Origin: an uncultured Clostridia bacterium
GTDB taxonomy: Bacteria; Bacillota; Clostridia; UBA1381
DNA length: 50,663 nt
Reading direction: 5' to 3'
Assembly: GCA_944390495.1 (NCBI GenBank)
Contig: CALXQE010000061.1
Location: 1-50,663 of the forward strand
Shown here: in pieces, positions 44,313 to 50,663 of the stretch
Layout of the letters: the number at the start of each line of letters is the position of its first letter
Numbering within the stretch: position 1 is the stretch's first letter
Program-made: the position numbers and the translations under genes
Notes under the pieces: model-generated
The model's input: only the letters and a program-made list of their open reading frames with translations
Databases searched by the model: none
Told to the model about the DNA's origin: nothing

Positions 44313-44967
44313 CCCATTTAGTCTTTATATACGACGGCTCTGCCGGATTTTTTTCAATTTTTTCTCTAAGACGTCTTATATGCACGTCAACAGTTCTTAC
44401 GTCACCCGGATAATCAAATCCCCATGCTATATCAAGAAGATTTTCTCTTGTGTACACCTTACCTGGATTTCTCATAAATAATTCCAATAAATCAAACTCT
44501 TTACCTGTAAGTTCTATTACTTTGCCATTTATTGTTATACGTCTAAAATTATAGTCAAGTGTAATATCACCTGAAATAATAAGCTTGTCCTTTTCACTCT
44601 TTGGCTCAGGGTTTACTCGTCTTAATATTGCCTTTATTCTTGCCGTCACTTCACGAATATTAAATGGTTTTGTTATATAGTCATCGGCACCGTATTCAAG
44701 TCCTAAAATCTTGTCTATATCTTCACTTTTTGCCGTAACCATAATAATCGGCACTGACGAAAAACCTCTTATTGTACGACACACTGTAAATCCGTCAACC
44801 TTCGGCAACATCAAATCAAGAAGTATAAGATCAATAGTTTCATCATGTGCAAGGCGTATAGCCTCCTCACCGTCAAAGGCTGTTACAACACTGTAACCCT
44901 CCTGTTCAAGGTTAAACTTTATTCCTTTTACTAAAAGTTTCTCATCATCTACTACAAGTATTTTCAT
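44284..44967 (-). CDS. OmpR-family response regulator (WalR/PhoP type)
   Basis: 227 residues: receiver domain with DDE (7-9), phospho-acceptor Asp in LILLDLMLPKVDG, Thr in MVTAKS and Lys in ITKPFN, then a winged-helix DNA-binding domain with ELTGKEFDLLELF and TVDVHIRRLREKIE. Strong similarity in motif order to WalR/PhoP. GGGTGGG lies before the ATG. First gene of the regulator-kinase-GerMN unit; the preceding ComEA-like gene may share its transcript. Confidence 0.94.
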   Translation of the reverse strand: MKILVVDDEKLLVKGIKFNLEQEGYSVVTAFDGEEAIRLAHDETIDLILLDLMLPKVDGFTVCRTIRGFSSVPIIMVTAKSEDIDKILGLEYGADDYITKPFNIREVTARIKAILRRVNPEPKSEKDKLIISGDITLDYNFRRITINGKVIELTGKEFDLLELFMRNPGKVYTRENLLDIAWGFDYPGDVRTVDVHIRRLREKIEKNPAEPSYIKTKWGVGYYYKKD

Positions 44968-45013
44968 CTATCCCACCCTTTCAATATACAATTATATTAA
45001 TAAAAATCTGCGT

Positions 45014-45379
45014 TTATTCAGCACATATAAAATCCTTTATATCTTCAAATTTATTTTCGCCTATTCCGGGAACTTTCATAATCTCCTCTATCGTTACAAA
45101 GGGACCATTTTCCTCTCGATAAGCTATAATCTTTTTAGCCGTAGCCTCCCCTATCCCTTTAAGTATCACAAGCTGCTCAATATCGGCACTATTAATATTT
45201 ATTTTACCTTCTATTTCCGTTTCACTTTCAGACACGTATAATGGTGCATCATCTGTAACAACGGTTTCAACCACAAAGGCGTCCTTTTCAAAATGTTCTA
45301 CTAAAACACCTGCTGCTGATATTGCAAGAAAAAGAATTATACCTATACATATTTTCGCCTTTTTCTTTAAAACTATCAT
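45014..45379 (-). CDS. Short ComEA-like helix-hairpin-helix protein
   Basis: 121 residues: an N-terminal transmembrane helix (about 8-27), a linker, and a ComEA-type double helix-hairpin-helix (ININSADIEQLVILKGIGEATAKKIIAYREENG, then VPGIGENKFEDI). ComEA binds incoming double-stranded DNA on the outer membrane face in competence. The SLBB region of long ComEA is missing, and comEC is not next to it. A role in DNA uptake is likely by family; GAGGTG precedes the ATG. Confidence 0.9.
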   Translation of the reverse strand: MIVLKKKAKICIGIILFLAISAAGVLVEHFEKDAFVVETVVTDDAPLYVSESETEIEGKININSADIEQLVILKGIGEATAKKIIAYREENGPFVTIEEIMKVPGIGENKFEDIKDFICAE

Positions 45380-45468
45380 AACAGCACCTCATTTTTTACA
45401 TATATAATATAGTATATCACAAATATTTCTTTTTTCCATATTTTTTTACAAATTTAAAGAAATTTTTA

Positions 45469-45497
45469 TTGCATTGTAATTATTATTTCGGTATAAT
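45469..45497 (+). promoter_or_regulatory. Promoter of the DacF-type gene
   Basis: TTGCAT (45469-45474), 17-bp spacer, TATAAT (45492-45497). Confidence 0.75.
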
Positions 45498-45548
45498 AGT
45501 ATATTGAGATATATTACGAAAAAATAAGATGGAGGCAATGATATAATA

Positions 45549-47228
45549 ATGAAAAACAAAAGACTAATCTCTTTAATTCTTACGGCTTTTATTTCACTAT
45601 CAACAGCTGTAATTTCCTTTGCACAGCCAACAACCGAACCAACTTCAGAGCCGGACACTTCCACATCAACAGTTACAAGTGTTGACGGAACAACAAGGAC
45701 TGTAAACTCTGACGGTACAGACGCTACGTCTACTCCTGAAGCAACATCTAAAGCCACATCAGCACCGGAAACAGCAGAGCCATCAGATGATACAGATACA
45801 TCAGAAACTTCCGCACCTGAAACACCTGCTGCTACCGAAGAACCGCAAGTACAGCTTGAAAGCGGAATAACAATGGAGGATTCCACCATTACTCCGCCAA
45901 ATGTTCAGTATGCACAAGCGGCACTACTTATGGACATGCCATCAGGACGTGTACTTTACAGCAAAAATCTTGATGATAGAATGTATCCTGCAAGTACAAC
46001 AAAAATTATGACAGGTATTCTTGCACTTGAAATGGGTAATATGAATGATACAGTAACCGCCACCTACGATGCACTTAAATCAATTACTCTTGAGGATTCT
46101 CACATGGGAATACTTATAGGTGAAGAACTGACTATGGATCAGCTTGTAAAAGGTATGCTTGTTTATAGTGCAAATGATGCAGCAAATGTTATAGCAATTC
46201 AGATTGCCGGTTCTATCGAAAACTTTGTAAATTTGATGAACCAAAAAGCACAGGAACTTGGAATGACAGGTACTCATTTTGTAAACCCCTGCGGTGTTCA
46301 CGATGATAACCACTATACAACCGCAAGAGATTTGGCAATACTTGCAAAATATGCAATGAAAAATGAACAGTTCAGAGAAATAGTAAAAATGCCGATTTAC
46401 AAAATACCTGCCACAAACAAATACACCTCTGAGCGTATTCTTGTAAATACAAACCTACTTTTAGGAACATCACGTTCAACATATCATTACTATCCACCTG
46501 CAATAGGTATAAAAACAGGTCATACTTCAAATGCAGGATACTGTCTTGTATCTGCCGCATCATATAACGGTACTGAACTTCTTTCAATCGTATTAAACTG
46601 TAAAGACGCAAACACTCAGGATCAGGCATACTCCTATATAGATACAAAAACATTATTTGAGTTTGGTTTTAATAACTATGTTAATCAGCCAATAGCAAAA
46701 GTCGGCGACATAGTTGCAGATTCAAAGGTATATGAAGCAAAAGATGATATGCGTGTTGCCGCAACGGTTGAGAGCGACATTTCAGCACTTATTCCTAATA
46801 AGGACGGCAGTGCTGATGAGATTCAAACAACAATTGATATGCCTGAGCAGATACCTGCACCTATCACAAAAGGTGATGTTATAGGTACAATCACTTACAC
46901 TTATAAAGGCATACAAGTCGGTTCATCAAATCTAATTGCAACAAATGATGTAGAAAGAAATAATATTTTACATGTATTTCATTTAATATTAAATGTTATA
47001 ACAAGTCCTTTCTTCTTCATACCTGCAATACTTCTTATAATTTTGATTATGATTGCAAGACGCAAGAAGAAAAAACTTGAAAGACAAAAGCGTATCCAAC
47101 AGTTAAAGCGAAACAGACAACACATGGCAAATGATGAGGTCAGCACACGCACACCTGATAGAAACGCTTCAAGAACTGAACGAATCGACAGAGAAACAAA
47201 GGGTTCAAATTCACGTTATCGAAGATAA
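45549..47228 (+). CDS. dacF: D-alanyl-D-alanine carboxypeptidase (S11, DacF/PBP5 type) with a long Thr/Ser/Pro linker
   Basis: 559 residues. A signal peptide (about 1-25) is followed by a Thr/Ser/Pro/Glu-rich linker (about 27-105), then the S11 peptidase domain with SxxK at Ser149-Thr-Thr-Lys152, SxN at Ser207-Ala-Asn209 and KTG at 322-324, then a PBP5-like C-terminal domain. It trims the terminal D-Ala from peptidoglycan stems. Unusual for the family is a true transmembrane helix near 475-495 and a 60-residue basic tail (Arg/Lys-rich), where family members often have an amphipathic anchor. GGAGG lies 13 nt before the ATG. Confidence 0.93.
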   Translation: MKNKRLISLILTAFISLSTAVISFAQPTTEPTSEPDTSTSTVTSVDGTTRTVNSDGTDATSTPEATSKATSAPETAEPSDDTDTSETSAPETPAATEEPQVQLESGITMEDSTITPPNVQYAQAALLMDMPSGRVLYSKNLDDRMYPASTTKIMTGILALEMGNMNDTVTATYDALKSITLEDSHMGILIGEELTMDQLVKGMLVYSANDAANVIAIQIAGSIENFVNLMNQKAQELGMTGTHFVNPCGVHDDNHYTTARDLAILAKYAMKNEQFREIVKMPIYKIPATNKYTSERILVNTNLLLGTSRSTYHYYPPAIGIKTGHTSNAGYCLVSAASYNGTELLSIVLNCKDANTQDQAYSYIDTKTLFEFGFNNYVNQPIAKVGDIVADSKVYEAKDDMRVAATVESDISALIPNKDGSADEIQTTIDMPEQIPAPITKGDVIGTITYTYKGIQVGSSNLIATNDVERNNILHVFHLILNVITSPFFFIPAILLIILIMIARRKKKKLERQKRIQQLKRNRQHMANDEVSTRTPDRNASRTERIDRETKGSNSRYRR

Positions 47229-47242
47229 TAAATCTACAGTAA

Positions 47243-47280
47243 AAAAACAGACAAAATCTTTTGGATTTTGTCTGTTTTTT
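47243..47280. terminator. Bidirectional terminator between dacF and miaA
   Basis: AAACAGACAAAATC (47245-47258) pairs with GATTTTGTCTGTTT (47264-47277) between convergent genes. Confidence 0.88.
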
Positions 47281-47289
47281 TATCGTAGG

Positions 47290-48219
47290 TTAAATTTTCT
47301 TTAAAAACTCATCTATAAGAATTTTAGATTCGCCAAAAGGATTATTACTGCTGACATACTTTACTCTTTTATCACGTCTAAACCATGTAAGCTGTCGTTT
47401 TGCATATCTCCTTGAACTTTGCTTTATAAGTTCAATGGTTTCGTCAAGGCTTCTGACACCGTTAAAGTAGTCTATAACCTCTTTATATCCAATTCCCTTC
47501 ATAGAATTTAATTCCTTTGTATAACCCTTATCCATAAGGGATTTTACTTCTTCTAAAAGCCCCTCTTTAATCATTATATCAACTCGTCTGTTAATCCTGT
47601 CATACAATTCATCTCTGTCCCAGTTAATACATATCATAAGCGGATTATATCGACTTTTAACTTGTTTAGTTTCATATTGATGAACTGATATTGGCTTGCC
47701 TGTGATTTTATAAAATTCAATAGCTCGTATTATTCTTCTTACATTATTGGGATGAAGCTTTTCGGCACTTTCCTTGTCAAACTCACTTAAAATTTCAAGC
47801 AAATATTCACTGCCCTTTTCATCTGCAATGTTTTGAAGTTCTTCTCTTAACTTATAATCAGTATCCATTTCACCAAAGGATACATCATCCACAACAGAAT
47901 TAATATACAGTCCTGTACCTCCTGCCATTACGGGCATCTTACCTCTGCTTGACACATCCTTAATTGTTTTATGTGCAAGTGCTGTATAATCCGCAACGCT
48001 AAAATCCTCATCAACCTCTAAAAAGTCTATAAGATGATGAACTGCCATGGACTGTTCTTCCTTTGTTGGCTTTGCAGAACCTATATCCATATATTTATAA
48101 ATCTGCATACTGTCAGCATTTATTATTTCACCGTCTGTATATTTAGCAATATCTATTGCAAGCCCTGTTTTCCCTGAAGCAGTTGGACCTGCCACTACTA
48201 TAAGAGGTATTTTACACAA
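47290..48219 (-). CDS. miaA: tRNA dimethylallyltransferase
   Basis: 309 residues from a TTG at 48219, 10 nt after AAGGAG inside the mutL end; the open frame reaches 48240, but that TTG lies before the ribosome binding site. The P-loop is VVAGPTASGKTGLAI (about residues 7-21), NADSMQIYKYMDIGSAKPT follows, and the anticodon-loop clamp GGTGLYINSVV is present. It adds dimethylallyl to A37 of tRNAs that read UNN codons. It overlaps the mutL stop by 8 bp. Confidence 0.95.
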   Translation of the reverse strand: MCKIPLIVVAGPTASGKTGLAIDIAKYTDGEIINADSMQIYKYMDIGSAKPTKEEQSMAVHHLIDFLEVDEDFSVADYTALAHKTIKDVSSRGKMPVMAGGTGLYINSVVDDVSFGEMDTDYKLREELQNIADEKGSEYLLEILSEFDKESAEKLHPNNVRRIIRAIEFYKITGKPISVHQYETKQVKSRYNPLMICINWDRDELYDRINRRVDIMIKEGLLEEVKSLMDKGYTKELNSMKGIGYKEVIDYFNGVRSLDETIELIKQSSRRYAKRQLTWFRRDKRVKYVSSNNPFGESKILIDEFLKKI

Positions 48220-50182
48220 TTCTTTTAAACTCCTTTTCAAGCTCTTTTTTACTCATTGTTATTATAATCGGTCTTCCATGTGGACATGTATTTATGTTTT
48301 TAAGGCGAAGTACATTTCTCACAAGTGTTTCCATTTCCAATTTACTCATGCTCATATTCGCCTTTACTGCCGATTTACAAGCTATTGTATAAAGCAGTCT
48401 TTCCTGCTTTTCTGTTATAAGTTCGCCCTTTAATTGCTCACCCTGGGAAAGAAGCTCAAGCATTACAGGCTCTACTTCTCCAAGTTCCATTTCACCAGGT
48501 ACACTTCTGATTATAATTGCATCGTCACCAAATTCTTCACATTCAAATCCTATACCGTAAATTAACTCCCTATTATCATTATACGAAGTCATTTCACTGC
48601 CTGTAAGATTTACTATTACAGGTTCTATAAGCATCTGTGACATTGGTGTTTTTGATTCAAGCTCCTTTTTTAACTCCTCATACTTTAGCCTCTCATGTGC
48701 CGCATGTTGGTCAACAATCATCATTTCTTCACCCTTTTGGGCTATAATAAAAGAGTTAAACACCTGACCTACTATTTCAAAATATTCATCGGCAAAAACT
48801 GTTTCCTCCGGAGCAGGCTCATTTTTCGGCACTTCTTTAGTGTCCCCTGCCTTTTCATAAATTTCAGTTTTTGGAATAATCGGCTCTGTTTTAATTTTAG
48901 GCGACTGAACTTGAACGTGCGTCGGAAATGTTTTTAAATCCGGTTCTTTTTTTACAATAAATTCCGGCTTTTCTATTACGTCATTTTTAGTGTCCCTATT
49001 TTCTGCTTTTATATTTGTTTCTTTAGTGTCCCTGTTTTTTTCAAAAGGATTTACTCTGGGATTATAATTTGCCGTTTCTGGGCGTTTCATCATATTTTTA
49101 GGTAATGATGTCGCCATTTGAGAAAGACTTAGTTGTTCCTTTGCCCTGTCACGAACAAACTCACTTTCACCCCTCTCAATTTTTGGCACATTTGGTATTT
49201 CATATAGAGCATTTTTAACACCGTAATGTACCGCATTATACACTGCCCTTTCATTTGAAAACTTTACTTCAAGTTTTGTTGGATGTACATTTATATCAAT
49301 AAGTGCAGGATTAATCTCAATATTTAAAACAGCCATAGGAAATTTACCAATCATAATTTGATTTTTATAAGCATTTTCCAATGCCGCAATAATCATACTG
49401 CTCGTTATATATCTTTTATTTACAAAAAAGCTCTGATAATTACGCTTAGGTCTTGACAAAGTACCCTTTCCTATTACCCCTGTAACTTTGATACCTTCTA
49501 ATTCATAGTCCACCGGAATTATGCCGTTTGCATATTCCTTACCGTAAACAGTATAGACAGCATTTTTAAGCGAGTTATCACCCGGTGAAAACAGTTTTTC
49601 CTTACCGTCTGTAATTAGCTTAAAAGAAATTTCCGGATGTGCAAATATAAACCTTGACATTATATCAGTTATATATCCTGCCTCGGTTGCGTCCTTTTTT
49701 AAAAATTTCATTCTTGCAGGCGTGTTATAAAAAAGATTTTGAACAGTGATAGTTGTTCCGTCAGGAATACCTGCTTCCTTTGAGGACATAATTTCACCGC
49801 CCGCACAGGTAACGCATACACCGCATTCGTCTTCGTTTCGTTTTGTGTAAAGCTCCACCTGCGAAACCGCACCGATACTTGAAAGTGCCTCACCCCTAAA
49901 GCCTAAGGTATATATAGCATCAAGGTCATCGCTTGTTTGAATTTTGCTTGTGGCATGACGAAGAAAACATATCTTTGCATCCTCTTCTGCCATACCGCTG
50001 CCGTTATCACTTACCCTAATATATATACTTCCGCCTTTTTTAATTTCAACAGTAATTAAATTTGCACCTGCGTCAATACTGTTTTCCACAAGTTCCTTAA
50101 CAACGCTTACAGGTCTTTCAACCACTTCACCTGCCGCTATTTTATTAGAAATTTCCGTATCAAGTACATGAATTTTTCCCAT
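48212..50182 (-). CDS. mutL: DNA mismatch repair protein MutL
   Basis: 656 residues from the ATG at 50182 (MGKIHVLDTEI), 10 nt after AAAGGAG, which overlaps the mutS stop. GHKL ATPase motifs: ELVENSIDAGA, DNGSGM and GFRGEALSSI. The central linker is rich in Lys, Pro and Glu with several KNDV/RDTK-like repeats. The C-terminal domain has QHAAHERL and CPHGRPIIITM, consistent with the endonuclease-type MutL. Its DQHAAHERLKYEE segment is the metal site of the nuclease, matching organisms without MutH. Confidence 0.95.
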   Translation of the reverse strand: MGKIHVLDTEISNKIAAGEVVERPVSVVKELVENSIDAGANLITVEIKKGGSIYIRVSDNGSGMAEEDAKICFLRHATSKIQTSDDLDAIYTLGFRGEALSSIGAVSQVELYTKRNEDECGVCVTCAGGEIMSSKEAGIPDGTTITVQNLFYNTPARMKFLKKDATEAGYITDIMSRFIFAHPEISFKLITDGKEKLFSPGDNSLKNAVYTVYGKEYANGIIPVDYELEGIKVTGVIGKGTLSRPKRNYQSFFVNKRYITSSMIIAALENAYKNQIMIGKFPMAVLNIEINPALIDINVHPTKLEVKFSNERAVYNAVHYGVKNALYEIPNVPKIERGESEFVRDRAKEQLSLSQMATSLPKNMMKRPETANYNPRVNPFEKNRDTKETNIKAENRDTKNDVIEKPEFIVKKEPDLKTFPTHVQVQSPKIKTEPIIPKTEIYEKAGDTKEVPKNEPAPEETVFADEYFEIVGQVFNSFIIAQKGEEMMIVDQHAAHERLKYEELKKELESKTPMSQMLIEPVIVNLTGSEMTSYNDNRELIYGIGFECEEFGDDAIIIRSVPGEMELGEVEPVMLELLSQGEQLKGELITEKQERLLYTIACKSAVKANMSMSKLEMETLVRNVLRLKNINTCPHGRPIIITMSKKELEKEFKRIV

Positions 50183-50186
50183 ATAC

Positions 50187-50663
50187 CTAAATCTCCTTTG
50201 CCTTGTTTGAAAGTTCAAACAGCTTGTTCATTGCTTCAATCGGTGTAAAGGTAGTAACATCTAAATTTTTAAGTTCTTCTTTTATTGCAGCGGCGATGTT
50301 ATCACCAAAACCAATTTGATTACTTTCTTCCTGTACCTTTTCTGTATGTTCTATTTTAATTTCGTCATTTTCTATCTTTTTTAGTATTCTTTTTGCACTG
50401 TTTATTACTTCTTTCGGTACACCTGCCAACGCTGCAACCTCTATACCGTAACTGTCATCTGCTCCGCCTCTGACAATTTTACGCAAGAATGTAATATCAT
50501 CACCGCGTTTTTTTACGGCTATCCTGTAATTTTTCACACCTTCAAGCTCATTTTCAAGGTCTGTAAGCTCGTGATAATGTGTTGCAAAAAGTGTTTTCGC
50601 ACCTATTTTGTGTTTATCATGTATATACTCAACTACTGCCCATGCTATTGACAATCCGTCAAA
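50187..50663 (-). CDS. mutS: DNA mismatch repair protein MutS, C-terminal part (runs off the right edge)
   Basis: 158 residues are present: the end of the ATPase domain (FDGLSIAWAVVEYIHD, ATHYHELTDLE) and the C-terminal helix-turn-helix and dimerisation region (GVPKEVINSAKRIL). In frame with the right edge, so the Walker motifs lie outside. The 3' end overlaps the mutL ribosome binding site, giving a mutS-mutL-miaA operon. Confidence 0.95.
   Translation of the reverse strand, partial: FDGLSIAWAVVEYIHDKHKIGAKTLFATHYHELTDLENELEGVKNYRIAVKKRGDDITFLRKIVRGGADDSYGIEVAALAGVPKEVINSAKRILKKIENDEIKIEHTEKVQEESNQIGFGDNIAAAIKEELKNLDVTTFTPIEAMNKLFELSNKAKEI

Noticed and set aside
44968..45013. Promoter between the ComEA-like gene and the response regulator
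   Set aside because: A TATAAT-like sequence is present but the -35 region is poor; co-transcription from upstream is equally likely.
45549..45860. Tandem DNA repeat or CRISPR-like array in the dacF 5' part
   Set aside because: The repetition is at the amino-acid level (Thr/Ser/Pro/Glu); the nucleotide units are irregular and there are no uniform spacers.
45446..45889. A 147-codon minus-strand ORF opposite the dacF linker
   Set aside because: Its composition (repeated Val/Ser/Ala) is the antisense reading of the Thr/Ser/Pro-rich linker. It has no ribosome binding site and overlaps the dacF promoter region.

Overview
The window is AT-rich chromosomal DNA from an anaerobic, endospore-forming Clostridia-class bacterium. 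Sporulation genes point this way (spoIIIAA/spoIIIAB at the left edge, a SPOCS/DUF3794-LysM protein, a GerMN protein). So do a two-iron superoxide reductase, S-layer-homology (SLH) anchoring, the tig-clpP-clpX order and strong AGGAGG ribosome binding sites. I cannot name the species; SLH domains plus rhamnulokinase would fit a plant-polysaccharide-using gut member, but that is inference. I see no phage, insertion sequence, integrase or CRISPR array.

Layout. 1-5.4 kb (minus): spoIIIAA-AB, then a membrane-anchored autolysin, then murT-gatD (peptidoglycan amidation). 5.5-9.2 kb: a DUF6514-type protein, tRNA-Lys(CTT), a DUF3006-like peptide, a YdcF-family protein, queH, a PAP2 phosphatase and an Fe-S aldo/keto reductase. 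9.3-15.1 kb: an SLH-anchored phosphodiester glycosidase, a copper ATPase with a fused CopZ-like domain, a divergent HxlR regulator and desulfoferrodoxin. 15.3-19.8 kb: the tig-clpP-clpX-lysA operon. 20-30.8 kb (minus): an MBL-fold hydrolase, then a long run gltX-glnS-aminotransferase-trpS-tagO/wecA-wecB-mgtE-GNAT. 31.2-34.3 kb (plus): a compact cluster of condensation-like protein, stand-alone carrier protein and acyl-AMP ligase. 34.5-38.6 kb (plus): nusB, a TsaD-like paralogue, xseA, xseB, ispA and a DUF212 protein. 38.6-45.4 kb (minus): SPOCS-LysM protein, rhamnulokinase, GerMN protein, WalRK-like two-component pair and ComEA-like protein. 45.5-47.2 kb (plus): a DacF-type carboxypeptidase. 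47.3-50.7 kb (minus): mutS-mutL-miaA.

Most of the window is conserved housekeeping: proteolysis, translation, repair, cell wall and isoprenoids. Many sigma-A promoters are readable by eye and nearly all have a 17-bp spacer, although I searched with that spacing in mind. Several predicted starts were moved inward because a strong Shine-Dalgarno (SD) sequence lies inside the longest ORF.

The items most worth a second look are: (1) the 31-34 kb condensation/carrier/ligase cluster, which looks like a minimal split acyl-transfer system with no release domain; (2) a CopZ-like domain fused in frame to CopA behind an ideal internal SD and ATG, so the locus may make both proteins; (3) copA and hxlR facing each other over coincident -35 boxes with a palindrome beside them, suggesting an HxlR-type rather than CsoR/CopY-type copper switch; (4) hairpins placed directly at the start or SD of downstream genes (autolysin, DUF6514, GNAT, SPOCS), where little or no room is left for a separate promoter.
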